A stretch of DNA of 45,321 nt from Bacteroidales bacterium (GCA_028690215.1 JAQVBQ010000014.1:1-45321); one strand, 5' to 3'; positions 1 to 8,729 are shown, counted from the first letter of the stretch. Numbers and translations: made by a program. The notes: a model not told the origin generated them from the letters alone.

Positions 1-63
1 GAAATGGACTATGCCAATAAGGAACTGGGCGATAGTCCTGAATCAGTTTATACTTATATTTGA
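1..63 (+). CDS. 3' end of an unidentified gene (partial)
   Basis: The frame starting at base 1 is open for 20 codons and ends in TGA at 61-63; the visible tail ends in VYTYI. The 5' part lies outside the window. Twenty residues are too few to assign a family. That it is a real gene is supported mainly by the hairpin with a strong T-tract about 75 bases further on (136-183), oriented to end a plus-strand transcript. Confidence 0.45.
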   Translation, partial: EMDYANKELGDSPESVYTYI

Positions 64-135
64 TAACAGAATTTTATTGTAATTATGAAACCTCTATTAT
101 CGTTTACACAAAATTCTGGACAGTGCCATTAAAAG

Positions 136-183
136 ATCAGCTCTGCATATACTCCATAACAATACTGCAGAGCTGATTTTTTG
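136..183 (+). terminator. Rho-independent terminator shared with the end of the convergent kinase gene
   Basis: A 12-bp perfect stem, ATCAGCTCTGCA at 136-147 and TGCAGAGCTGAT at 166-177, encloses an 18-base loop and is followed on the plus strand by a run of T. On the minus strand the stem is followed only by CTTTT, so it is stronger for the plus direction. The stem overlaps the last codons and stop codon (137-139) of the minus-strand hybrid kinase, so the two convergent transcripts share it. Confidence 0.8.
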
Positions 184-2065
184 TTATCGGTTTGCTCATG
201 AAGCCGCAGCATCCGCAAGATATAGCCTTTTTCACATCCTCATCACTGCAATAAGCAGTAAATGCAACCACCGGCAGTTCCGGCCTGATACGCTTGATCT
301 CCCTCGCTGCTTGCAGTCCATCCATGACCGGCATCTTAATATCCATAATAACCAAAAAAATATTATGCCTGCCTTTTGATATGTTTACTGCCTCCTCCCC
401 ATTTCTAGCCCAAATAAGATTTATATCGTAATCTTTAAGATACTCCTTTAAAAGAAGAAAATTTGACTCTTCGTCCTCTGCTACCAGAATACTGGATTGA
501 GCAACCATTGAAAGTTTTGCCCTGTTGATACTAACATCTTGTAATTCTGCAGATACCGGAGCTTTTTCATAAGGAATTGTAAAATAAAAAGTTGATCCTT
601 TAGCAATTTCAGATTTCAGCCAAATCTCTCCTCCGATCAATGATACATAAGCTTTTGCAATAGCAAGGCCCAGACCTGATCCACCATAATTAGCGGCAAC
701 CTCCGTACCAGCCTGCCTGAATCTTTTGAAAATATCCTGAAACTTATTCTCAGGAATGCCAATACCGGTGTCCTCAACAAAAAACTCAAGCATATTTCCT
801 TTAAGCTCGCAACCGTAATTTACATATCCTCTTTTTGTAAATTTGATTGCATTGCCAATAATATTCACAAGTATCTGAACTAATTTATTATTGTCTGTCA
901 ATATTTTACAACCTCCAGGAGGTAAAGATATCCAGGAATTTAGGGCCAGCCCTTTTTTCTTTGCTATCAGAGAAAACTTTTTATTCAAAGCTTCAAAAAT
1001 ATCATTTATGTCACATGGCTTGGTAATAACCCTCTCCTGACCGGCCTCAATTGTAGAGATACTTATTATGTCAGAAATTATTGAGAGAAGCTGTTCACTG
1101 CTGTTTGATATGATTTCTCCATAGGTTATACTCCTCTCCTTGTCTGTATCAGGTTCTTTCAGAAGTTTCGAAAATCCGATTATTGCATTCATCGGAGTCC
1201 TTATCTCATGAGAAATATTCTGTAGGAATGCACTCTTGAGACGATCCCCCTCTTCGGCTTTTTCCTTTGCTTTAATCAACTCCTGTTCTATCAGTTTCTT
1301 TTCTGTGATGTCTCTGGAAATACCCGACAGCCCGACAACAACCCCCTCAGCATCAAAAATCGGACACTTAATAGTATGAAAGATCCGGACCTTTCCATCA
1401 TTCATAAGAAGGCTCTCTTCGAAAGATATAGGAATAAGACGTTCCAGTACCCGTCTGTCCTCCTCGGCCGTTTTTTTTGCATCTTCATTATTAAAAATGA
1501 CATTATCTCTTTTACCTATTACCTCCCCGGCCCTCTTTCCAGTCATCATCTCAGCAGCGGTGTTAAATAGAAGGTATTTCCCTTCAGTATCCTTTACATA
1601 TATTGAATCCAGAGCATTGTTAATAACAGCGTTAAGAAGATTTCTGTTAGTTTTTGCCTCTAATTCTGCCTTTCGGAATTTCTCCAGATGCCGGGATGCA
1701 TCCAAAGCACGTTTGGTGACCAGAGAGAGCCTTTCCATCCTGTCTTTGAGCACATAATCCGTCGCTCCTTGCTTAACAAGTTCAACAGCCCGGTCTTCAC
1801 CAATAGTCCCTGATATGCAGATAAAAGGTACATCAGGGCATATTTCCAAAGAATGATTCAGCGCCTCCTGACCGGTAAATCCCGGAAGAGTAAAATCTGC
1901 ATAAATAATATCATATTTTGTACTACCTATCTTTTCAAGATAGTCTTTCTCACAATCGACGACTTCCAGTCTGATATCATATCCCTCATCAAGCAGATAT
2001 TCTCTAATCAGCTCCGCATCTCTGGGAGCATCTTCAAGGAGCAAGGCAAATAACTTTTCCTTCAT
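137..2065 (-). CDS. Hybrid histidine kinase: receiver-PAS-HisKA-HATPase-receiver
   Basis: This is a 642-residue protein with no membrane segment, so it should act in the cytosol. It opens with a receiver domain (about 1-125, phospho-acceptor Asp57 in ADFTLPG, Lys107). A PAS domain follows at about 142-255, then HisKA with His286 in the H-box SHEIRTP. The HATPase_c domain has N-box Asn405, the DTGIGIP motif at 432-438 and GSGLGLAI at 462-469. A second receiver at about 524-642 has Asp575 in MDIKMP. All catalytic residues look intact. The gene is the last of a five-gene minus-strand operon, 10 bases after the single-domain response regulator. Two receivers flanking a kinase suggest a phosphorelay hub taking input from the upstream CHASE8 kinase and regulator. 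No DNA-binding output domain is present, so the final target is not visible here. Confidence 0.93.
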   Translation of the reverse strand: MKEKLFALLLEDAPRDAELIREYLLDEGYDIRLEVVDCEKDYLEKIGSTKYDIIYADFTLPGFTGQEALNHSLEICPDVPFICISGTIGEDRAVELVKQGATDYVLKDRMERLSLVTKRALDASRHLEKFRKAELEAKTNRNLLNAVINNALDSIYVKDTEGKYLLFNTAAEMMTGKRAGEVIGKRDNVIFNNEDAKKTAEEDRRVLERLIPISFEESLLMNDGKVRIFHTIKCPIFDAEGVVVGLSGISRDITEKKLIEQELIKAKEKAEEGDRLKSAFLQNISHEIRTPMNAIIGFSKLLKEPDTDKERSITYGEIISNSSEQLLSIISDIISISTIEAGQERVITKPCDINDIFEALNKKFSLIAKKKGLALNSWISLPPGGCKILTDNNKLVQILVNIIGNAIKFTKRGYVNYGCELKGNMLEFFVEDTGIGIPENKFQDIFKRFRQAGTEVAANYGGSGLGLAIAKAYVSLIGGEIWLKSEIAKGSTFYFTIPYEKAPVSAELQDVSINRAKLSMVAQSSILVAEDEESNFLLLKEYLKDYDINLIWARNGEEAVNISKGRHNIFLVIMDIKMPVMDGLQAAREIKRIRPELPVVAFTAYCSDEDVKKAISCGCCGFMSKPITKNQLCSIVMEYMQS

Positions 2066-2075
2066 AATATATGGA

Positions 2076-2534
2076 TTATTCCTCTTTTATCTGCCCCACA
2101 GCCGGAGGAAGTTCGTTTATCAATCCCCAGAATATTCCAAGCTGCTTGATAGCATCAATAAAACCGCCAAAATTGACAGGTTTTACAACATAGGCATTTA
2201 CACCGGAATAGTAACTGTTCAGTAAATCCTTATCCTCCCTCGAGGATGTCAACATAACAACCGGTAACAACTTTAATTTTGGATCACTGCGGATCTCTTT
2301 CAAAACCTCTATACCATCTTTCCGGGGCATTTTGATATCCAGGAGCAGGACTGATGGCAGTTCCGGTTCCCTCCCTGAATACTCACCCTCACATCTGAGG
2401 TATTCAAGTGTCTCAACGCCATCTCTAACAACAACAACCCTGTTTGCCAGATTGCTGTCAGATAAAGCTTCAATAGTCAATTCCACATCTTTTGGATTGT
2501 CTTCCGCTAATAAGATCTTTTTCAACTCAAGCAT
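2076..2534 (-). CDS. Single-domain response regulator, Rcp1-like
   Basis: The 152-residue protein is a stand-alone receiver domain. Visible acidic-pocket residues are Glu11-Asp12 in AEDNPKD, phospho-acceptor Asp66 in LLLDIKMP, Thr96 and Lys118 in VVKPV. The C-terminal FGGFIDAIKQLGIFW segment is characteristic of the Rcp1 group, which usually partners phytochrome-like or CHASE8-type histidine kinases. It has no output domain, so it probably shuttles phosphate between the kinase encoded 6 bases upstream (2541-4007) and the hybrid kinase encoded 10 bases downstream. The start MLELKK is the only sensible one and leaves no overlap with its neighbour. Confidence 0.92.
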   Translation of the reverse strand: MLELKKILLAEDNPKDVELTIEALSDSNLANRVVVVRDGVETLEYLRCEGEYSGREPELPSVLLLDIKMPRKDGIEVLKEIRSDPKLKLLPVVMLTSSREDKDLLNSYYSGVNAYVVKPVNFGGFIDAIKQLGIFWGLINELPPAVGQIKEE

Positions 2535-2540
2535 AACTTT

Positions 2541-4007
2541 CTATTTAGGTATTGTAAAATAAAATATAGCCCCCTTATCAATTTCCCCCTCAGCCCATGT
2601 CTTGCCTCCATGCTTCTTGATCACCTGTCTGACATTCGTCAGTCCGATACCCGTGCCTTCAAACTCCTCATTGGAGTGTAATCGTTGAAAAACTCCGAAC
2701 AGTTTTTGGGCATATCTCATATCAAAACCGGCGCCATTATCCCGGACAAAGAAAACATACTCATCATCATTACTCTGTGAACCAATCTCTATAATGGCAA
2801 CCTCTTTTTTTCTTGTGTATTTGACTGCATTTCCAATAAGGTTCACCCATACTTGCCTCAGCATATTATAATCACCCCGGACTTGAGGAAGCGGCTCTGT
2901 TTTCCATTCAATCTGACGGTCTTTAACCTCTTGTTCCAGAAGCTGTATAGCATCCTTTACAAGTTTATTCATATCCAGAGAATCAGGATTTACCTCCATT
3001 CGGCCGGTTCTGGAAAAACTCAGCAGATCATCTATCAGATTTCCCATATGTACCGAGGAATCAAGTATTGCTTCAATATAATGACGGCCCCTTTCGTCCA
3101 GTTGCTCAGTATTTCTCTTCATAAGAAGATCCAGATAGCCTGAAATATGTCTCAGAGGAGCCCTAAGGTCATGAGATACGGAATAGGAGAAAGATTCCAG
3201 CTCTTTGTTTGCTGATTCAAGTAATGCTGTTCTCTCTGCCACTCTCTTCTCAAGTTTCTCATTCATAATTCTTATTTTCCTCTCCGCTCTGTCTCTCTCC
3301 TGTTGTTTAACTAAAAGTTGCCTTAAAAGATTGTTGTACTGTTCACAAAGTTGTCCCAACTCATCGTCTCCCTCATGCTCAATATGTACTGTAAAATCCT
3401 GTTTTTCTGAAATCTCAGCTGTTGTTTTGGCCAGTTTAAGTATTGGTTCCGAGATATATCTCTGAATCCTTGATGCCAATAGATATGATAGAATTACAAC
3501 GGCTATCAGAAGCAAGAACAACGTTAGCAGCAATCTCATTAACAACTCTTTAAGATTGCTTGCATTTGCCCTTACATGAATTGATCCAAGTTTCTCCCCT
3601 TTGAAAAATATAGGTTCAGTTATGTGAAAGAACCCATTCTTATAAATGCTTTTACCATTTGAGTCTGATTCAGTTATTTTTATATTCAGGGATGTATCTT
3701 TATATGAAGCAAATAAATTACCATCTTTATCAAAAACGTAACCTGCCTCTACAGATTCAAGTATTCCAAGTCTGCTTAAAACCTCTACAGCCTGTTTTTT
3801 ATCTCCGAAATATAGAGGCACTATGCAATAGTCCCCAACCAGACGAGTATTGATATCCAGGCTGGTAGTAAGCAAATTCCGGGTTCTGTTGAACTCCCTG
3901 CTTGCCAATACAGCAAAAGCAACAAGAACAACACTGATGGCGACCATCAGAATAACCACTATCAGCTTATTCCTTATAGAGAGATTTAATAAAAGCCTTC
4001 TTATCAT
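2541..4007 (-). CDS. Membrane sensor histidine kinase with CHASE8-type periplasmic domain
   Basis: The 488-residue inner-membrane kinase has TM1 at about 15-36, a periplasmic domain of CHASE8 type (about 37-150; GDYCIVPLYFGD is typical) and TM2 at about 157-177. HAMP follows at about 178-232, then a short coiled coil, HisKA with His279 in SVSHDLRAPLRH, and HATPase_c with Asn393, DNGAGFD from 423 and GTGIGL from 451. The kinase part is of the bacteriophytochrome/Rcp1-coupled type, matching the Rcp1-like regulator that follows. The start codon overlaps the yfiR-like stop by ATGA, indicating translational coupling. In Pseudomonas, the same YfiR-plus-CHASE8 combination controls the diguanylate cyclase YfiN/TpbB. 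Here the output is histidine phosphorylation instead. I infer that the YfiR-like protein binds the CHASE8 domain. Confidence 0.92.
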   Translation of the reverse strand: MIRRLLLNLSIRNKLIVVILMVAISVVLVAFAVLASREFNRTRNLLTTSLDINTRLVGDYCIVPLYFGDKKQAVEVLSRLGILESVEAGYVFDKDGNLFASYKDTSLNIKITESDSNGKSIYKNGFFHITEPIFFKGEKLGSIHVRANASNLKELLMRLLLTLFLLLIAVVILSYLLASRIQRYISEPILKLAKTTAEISEKQDFTVHIEHEGDDELGQLCEQYNNLLRQLLVKQQERDRAERKIRIMNEKLEKRVAERTALLESANKELESFSYSVSHDLRAPLRHISGYLDLLMKRNTEQLDERGRHYIEAILDSSVHMGNLIDDLLSFSRTGRMEVNPDSLDMNKLVKDAIQLLEQEVKDRQIEWKTEPLPQVRGDYNMLRQVWVNLIGNAVKYTRKKEVAIIEIGSQSNDDEYVFFVRDNGAGFDMRYAQKLFGVFQRLHSNEEFEGTGIGLTNVRQVIKKHGGKTWAEGEIDKGAIFYFTIPK

Positions 4008-4549
4008 TTTTCTATAATTATTGCTGAGTTAAGAAGCAGGCTGCTCATTTTTAAACCTGAGACATCAAGTACACTCTTGTTAATCTCATATTTTACATAA
4101 TTATCAACAACTATCATATTGAGAAGAACACCTTTGCTGCAATAGCCCTTTGTGTCACTAATGGTCATCACAGGCTTTCCCTTAGTGTATTGGAGAACCT
4201 TAGCCAGGGTCTCCTCGCTTATTGTACTGGAAATAAATAGGATATTACACCCCTCTATCTCTTGAACAGAGGCTATGTTAACTATTGAGACATCCTTATT
4301 TTTGGTTTTAGCAAATATTTCCCTTAGAGCCGGTTCAATCCTGCTTTTACCAAGTATCGCTATTTTCATCACCTTGTTGCCTCCTTGAGCTGAAGCGGGC
4401 CACTCAACAAAATGGGTGAATTTTTCTATAAAACCGGCTTTGATAAGATGTTCCGGTGCCTGTCCCATCATATGTGAAGGAAACAAGCTCCCGGAGAATA
4501 AAAACAATCCAAGACAGACAAATCTTATATATCTGTTAATAAACACCAT
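4004..4549 (-). CDS. YfiR-family (DUF4154) periplasmic protein
   Basis: The protein has 181 residues with an N-terminal hydrophobic signal segment (about 5-28). The rest matches the YfiR/DUF4154 pattern: an early KAGFIEKFTHFVEWP segment, a central CNILFIS strand, the GKPVMTISDTKGYCSKG segment, and a C-terminal YEIN...SGLKMSSLLLNSA stretch. YfiR of Pseudomonas is a periplasmic repressor that binds the periplasmic domain of the diguanylate cyclase YfiN and responds to redox or envelope stress. Here it lies 3 bases after the TonB-dependent receptor gene and overlaps the CHASE8 kinase start by 4 bases, so it probably gates that kinase. Only two cysteines are present outside the signal segment, fewer than I recall for YfiR, so disulfide-based redox sensing may not be conserved. 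Confidence 0.85.
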   Translation of the reverse strand: MVFINRYIRFVCLGLFLFSGSLFPSHMMGQAPEHLIKAGFIEKFTHFVEWPASAQGGNKVMKIAILGKSRIEPALREIFAKTKNKDVSIVNIASVQEIEGCNILFISSTISEETLAKVLQYTKGKPVMTISDTKGYCSKGVLLNMIVVDNYVKYEINKSVLDVSGLKMSSLLLNSAIIIEK

Positions 4550-4552
4550 AAG

Positions 4553-6571
4553 CTATTTTATAATCTTATCAAACACTTTGTCAAAATGGTAAGTCAAACT
4601 TATCTTAAAACATCTCTGTGGTTGTCTGTATCTGCTCACCGGAAGATTAGAAGAGTGATAATACTCTTTATTAAAAATATTTTCAGCCTTAAACTGTATA
4701 TCAAAACCATGAAGGTTGAAATATGATATACAACCATTAAAAACCGTAGCTGCTTCTATTTTCCGGTCTCCTGTATTAGGAATAATGTGATGGTTTGTCC
4801 GTTCGCCTGTGTAATTTGCCCGAAGGTTTATCTTTAAATGATTGTCATAATTATAGGTCACTCCAAGGTTTGCCATATGGGGAGATATCTCTGGTGTCTG
4901 GAGATCATTCTGCTCAAATGAACCGTTGTATGTATAGTTTGCTGTAAGTAACAATTTGTCGAGAACATAATTGCCGTATATCTCAACTCCGTTTGTAAGT
5001 AGTTCATCTTCATTAATCCACCTCTCTTCCGTCCCTATAATCTCCTTGGTAAGCTTTTTATTTATAAAATTGCGATATATTGAGAGTCCTGTCGTAAAAT
5101 TATCTGCAAGTTTATATGTCAGAGAGATCTCTACTGATTCCATCTTTTCCGGCTTAAGATTGCTATTTCCCAGTCCATAGGTATAATCCCATGGCTTGGG
5201 AGCTCTGAATGCCATGTTATACATCAGCTTTGCAGAGAGCTTATCTTTATTGTAAACAAGCGCCGTCCTGGGGGTTAATACCTCTCCGTAATAGCTGGAA
5301 AAATCATGTCTTAAACCGGCTATCAATGACAAATTGCTTAATACCTTGACATTAGCCTGCAGATAAAAGCTGAAAAGCTGATTGGATAGCATCTCTGGCC
5401 GTAGCGGAGTTTCTGCTTCTATATACTGAGAGTTGCTGTAACCAAATGAAAATTTTTCCGCAACATTTTCTGTCTCTCCGACCACCCCTCCTGAGATCAT
5501 TATCCAGTCAAAAGGCTTATAACCTAAATGTACTTCAGCTCCTGCAAGGTTATTCGGTCTATAATAACGCACCTGGCTTCCCGGGTAGTCAAATGTAGCT
5601 TTACGGATATCTCCTACTGTGCTGGGTCTTACTGTGGCATCCCTGTAGTATACACTGGCATTCATGCTCCATTTTCTGAGGAATTCTCTCTCATATTTTA
5701 TATAACTATTCAAGAGAGAGAGATTCCATGATGTGTTTCTGTCAAGAAAACCTGTTGCATATGTATTGTATGATGTCGATCTTGATGTTCTCTTATCTTG
5801 ATAAATAACACCGGCAGTGAATCTGTCATATTGAAATTTGGCAGAGAAGGAGATGTCATTTTCAAAATTCTCCATGATAGATGACCAGTTATCATCTCCT
5901 GCCTCTCCTCTCAGATCAGCTTTCTCTGTAGTTTTATACATCCCGGAAATTGAAAATCCGGCCTTTTTATCGGGAGAATAGTCCCTGACGCTAAAATCGG
6001 CCATAGCAGTGTTAAAAGTTCCACCCAGGACTGAAACATGCCCCTTGTCCGCATTTTTAACCTTTTTTGTAATAACGTTTATTATGCCCGAAACAGCATT
6101 TGTTCCATACATAGCCGATGCAGGACCGTAAACCACCTCAATTCTCTCCACATCCGAGAGAATAAACTGCCCTCCTGCATAAAATCCCCCGGAATTGATC
6201 TCATTAATCTGAATTCCATCCACAAGAAGGAGTATTAAATTGTTCTGGCTAGGTGCACCTCGCATAAATATATAACTGTTGTATCCGAGAATATTACGAA
6301 ACTGAAAACCCGGAAGATCAGAAAGTGCCTCCTCAAGGGTAAAATAACCGCGCGTCCTGATCTGTTCAGCTGTTACTATGTGGACATTGGCCGCAACATC
6401 TCTTATTGATTGACTCATCTTTGAAGCTGTAATGACTTTCGCATTCATCAGATCTGTGAATGACATATTCAGTATATCCTCAACCTGAAGGGTATCTGTC
6501 TTTTGACCAGACATAGGTATAGAAAAGAATAAAGCTTGAATGAATATTATTGAGAACAATAGCCTTTTCAT
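4553..6571 (-). CDS. TonB-dependent outer-membrane receptor
   Basis: The protein has 672 residues when started at MKRLLFS. It has a signal peptide (about 1-23, ending SGQ), a plug domain with the typical LVDGIQIN and YGPASAMYGTNAVSGIINVITKK segments, and a C-terminal beta-barrel ending in an aromatic-rich terminal strand. It lacks the N-terminal carboxypeptidase-regulatory-like domain of SusC and is sized like BtuB or siderophore receptors. A longer open frame runs up to 6634, but those codons overlap a promoter -7 box (6632-6639), so the internal ATG at 6571 is preferred. It is the first gene of the operon with the YfiR-like protein and the kinases. The substrate cannot be told from sequence; the receptor could also feed the signalling module with its ligand. 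Confidence 0.93.
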   Translation of the reverse strand: MKRLLFSIIFIQALFFSIPMSGQKTDTLQVEDILNMSFTDLMNAKVITASKMSQSIRDVAANVHIVTAEQIRTRGYFTLEEALSDLPGFQFRNILGYNSYIFMRGAPSQNNLILLLVDGIQINEINSGGFYAGGQFILSDVERIEVVYGPASAMYGTNAVSGIINVITKKVKNADKGHVSVLGGTFNTAMADFSVRDYSPDKKAGFSISGMYKTTEKADLRGEAGDDNWSSIMENFENDISFSAKFQYDRFTAGVIYQDKRTSRSTSYNTYATGFLDRNTSWNLSLLNSYIKYEREFLRKWSMNASVYYRDATVRPSTVGDIRKATFDYPGSQVRYYRPNNLAGAEVHLGYKPFDWIMISGGVVGETENVAEKFSFGYSNSQYIEAETPLRPEMLSNQLFSFYLQANVKVLSNLSLIAGLRHDFSSYYGEVLTPRTALVYNKDKLSAKLMYNMAFRAPKPWDYTYGLGNSNLKPEKMESVEISLTYKLADNFTTGLSIYRNFINKKLTKEIIGTEERWINEDELLTNGVEIYGNYVLDKLLLTANYTYNGSFEQNDLQTPEISPHMANLGVTYNYDNHLKINLRANYTGERTNHHIIPNTGDRKIEAATVFNGCISYFNLHGFDIQFKAENIFNKEYYHSSNLPVSRYRQPQRCFKISLTYHFDKVFDKIIK

Positions 6572-6631
6572 AATTGTTATATTTAATGAAACTGGTGCTA
6601 ATGTCACATGAGCATTGGGGCAGGCTCTACA

Positions 6632-6663
6632 CAAATATAATAAAATAAATGTGTTATTTCAAT
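6632..6663 (-). promoter_or_regulatory. Bacteroidetes-type promoter of the receptor/kinase operon
   Basis: Read on the minus strand, ATTG (6663-6660) is followed after 20 bases by TATATTTG (6639-6632), a full match to the -7 consensus TAnnTTTG with a three-of-four -33 box. The predicted transcript would start near 6625 and leave a leader of about 55 bases before the ATG at 6571. Confidence 0.65.
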
Positions 6664-6743
6664 GATTGATAGATATTTTGCGGCATTATTATTGAAAGCA
6701 AAATATTAATTTGACTCCTTTATACAACTAAAATTAAAATAAT

Positions 6744-8288
6744 ATGGAAATGATTGAAGGTTTTCTCTATAAATCAAGAGATTATAGAACAATTGAGTTA
6801 TGGAAAGATGTAAAAGAGAGTGATTGGAATAATCCATTATGGCAACTAAAGAATTCTATAAAAAGCACGGAAGAGCTGTCAAAAGTCATCAAAATCAATG
6901 TCTTCCAGAAATCTGAAATAGAAAGAGTCATATCCACTCTCAAAAGTGAGGGCAAGGAACCTCTAAGAATTACTCCATATTATGCCACTTTGATGCAGGA
7001 GAATCCTTTTCGTCCTTCAATGTCCAAGGGAGAAAAAGCGGAGAGACGTTTAGATCCCATTTTCTGGCAAAGTGTACCTACACCGGCAAACTTGCTTTTC
7101 CCTAACACAGGATTGGAAGGAGCAATGTCAGAAGGAACCAGGTCATACGGTGCCGCATATCAACGCTATCCAAACAGAGTTGCACTTTTTGTCGCAGAGA
7201 ATACCAGTTGCGCATCATACTGTGTACACTGCCAAAGGGCTAAATCACTTGACGGTACGGTAGAGGTCAGCAAGGAAGAGATTGATAAAGGGCTGTTCTA
7301 TATAGGTTATAATAAAAATATAAACGAAGTGCTTGTGACCGGAGGAGATGCCCTCATGATAAGCCACACAAGGTTAAAGTACATTCTGGAGGAGTTGAGC
7401 AGGATACCTCATCTGAGGGTAATCAGAATAGCTACCCGGGTACCGGTTGTACTACCTATGGCAATCACAGATGAATTACTCACACTTATTGAACTATCTG
7501 CAAACAGGCATACTAAAGGTGTTGCCAAGTATGTCTATTTCATGACCCACATCAATCATTATCAAGAGATCACAAAAGAACTCGCAGAGGCTGTCGGCAA
7601 AATCCGCAAACATGGTTTCACGATAAGAAATCAGACTGTACTACTAAATCATGTAAACGACTACTACAAGACTTTAGCAGAAACATTCAGGAGGATGTTC
7701 TGGATAGGAGTCCACCCCTATTACCTTCTCCAGTGTCATAAAGAGAGGGGAATTGTACATTTCATAACTCCAATACAGATTGGAAAAATTTATATGAAAA
7801 ACCTTCAGGGATGGATGTCCGGTGTGACAGTACCCAGGTATGCCGCCAATGTTGAAGGAGGCGGAGGAAAAGTTGTATTAATGCCGTCAGGGCATGACAC
7901 ACTTAACTCAGAGTCAAGAATTGATGAGAAGATCTCTGAAAGTTTTGCTACAGTTTATACATGGGATGACCGTGAGTTGCACAGATATGAGGCTTTGGGC
8001 CGGGCTACACGTGAAGAGTTCACGGAAGGAGTAAGTATAATGGACCGCTTTATCGGGAGAAAAGGTGTTTTCTTGCCAAAACTCATTATTGTTGATAAAG
8101 ACGGAAATCATATTGAGACAACCAATAGAACAAAACTTCCCTCTCTGGAAAAAATGAAGAAGGCTGAGTTACTCGACTATGCAGTTGATAATAATGGTAT
8201 GCCTGTTACAAATCCTGCTTCTATTAAGGAAAAACTTGACGTAGAATATAAAAAGTCTAAATTTGTCCGGACAAGGGGAAACTCCTGA
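6744..8288 (+). CDS. KamA-family radical SAM aminomutase, glutamate 2,3-aminomutase-like
   Basis: The 514-residue protein has the radical SAM cluster motif CxxxCxxC at Cys156, Cys160 and Cys163, and the family's PLP lysine, Lys376, in EGGGGK. Lysine 2,3-aminomutase of Clostridium holds the substrate side chain with Asp293 (QCD) and Asp330 (VDAPGGGGK). The equivalent positions here are His332 (QCH) and Asn369 (ANVEGGGGK). As I recall, glutamate 2,3-aminomutase of C. difficile has Lys332 and Asn369 at the same numbers, so the protein more likely acts on glutamate or another acidic amino acid than on lysine. The N-terminus is about 39 residues longer than lysine aminomutase, and the C-terminus about 60 longer. 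The product would be beta-glutamate, a known osmolyte. It starts at an ATG about 170 bases from the divergent receptor operon and is followed after 18 bases by a DUF3788 gene. Confidence 0.85.
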   Translation: MEMIEGFLYKSRDYRTIELWKDVKESDWNNPLWQLKNSIKSTEELSKVIKINVFQKSEIERVISTLKSEGKEPLRITPYYATLMQENPFRPSMSKGEKAERRLDPIFWQSVPTPANLLFPNTGLEGAMSEGTRSYGAAYQRYPNRVALFVAENTSCASYCVHCQRAKSLDGTVEVSKEEIDKGLFYIGYNKNINEVLVTGGDALMISHTRLKYILEELSRIPHLRVIRIATRVPVVLPMAITDELLTLIELSANRHTKGVAKYVYFMTHINHYQEITKELAEAVGKIRKHGFTIRNQTVLLNHVNDYYKTLAETFRRMFWIGVHPYYLLQCHKERGIVHFITPIQIGKIYMKNLQGWMSGVTVPRYAANVEGGGGKVVLMPSGHDTLNSESRIDEKISESFATVYTWDDRELHRYEALGRATREEFTEGVSIMDRFIGRKGVFLPKLIIVDKDGNHIETTNRTKLPSLEKMKKAELLDYAVDNNGMPVTNPASIKEKLDVEYKKSKFVRTRGNS

Positions 8289-8306
8289 TTTAAACTATTT
8301 AACAAT

Positions 8307-8729
8307 ATGGAAGGACAAATGTTGCGGGATCCAATGATACCGCCATCAGAACAACTTTTGAGCGAGATCATGGGAAAGAGTTACAGTTCATATTCTGAAC
8401 TAATCAGAAGATATGCAGAGAGCGAGTACAACCTTCAGCCACAATGGTGTTATTACAATGACGGTAAAGCTTGGCTATGCAAAGTTGTATATAAAAGCAA
8501 GACTGTTTTCTGGCTATCAATCTGGGAAGGCTATTTCAAGACCAGTTTCTTTTTCAGAGATAGAGATTGCTCCGGTGTACTAGAGCTGGACATTGACGAA
8601 TCATACAAACAACAGATTGAGTCTTCACAGACATTCGGGAAACTCCATCCGGTAGTGCTTGAGATAAGAGATCATAGTCAACTTGAAGACCTGGCAAAAC
8701 TGATCAGGTATAAAAAGGGACTTAAATAA
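8307..8729 (+). CDS. DUF3788 family protein
   Basis: The 140-residue soluble protein fits the DUF3788 pattern: an N-terminal LRDPMIPPSEQLLSEIMG segment, a QPQWCYYNDGKAWLCKV core, a KTVFWLSIWEGYFKTSFFF stretch, and a C-terminal LVLEIRD-like strand. DUF3788 has no established biochemical role that I know of. No signal peptide is present. It follows the aminomutase by 18 bases and is probably cotranscribed, although a functional link is not evident. An alternative start at Met5 (MLRDP) would fit the family N-terminus equally well. Its last 8 bases overlap the 3' end of the convergent cytidylate kinase-like gene. Confidence 0.8.
   Translation: MEGQMLRDPMIPPSEQLLSEIMGKSYSSYSELIRRYAESEYNLQPQWCYYNDGKAWLCKVVYKSKTVFWLSIWEGYFKTSFFFRDRDCSGVLELDIDESYKQQIESSQTFGKLHPVVLEIRDHSQLEDLAKLIRYKKGLK

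Noticed and set aside
6664-6743. A promoter for the KamA-family gene (TTTG at 6677-6680 and TTAATTTG at 6706-6713).
   Set aside because: Spacing is 25 bases and the -7 box has a mismatch in its TA; too weak to list.
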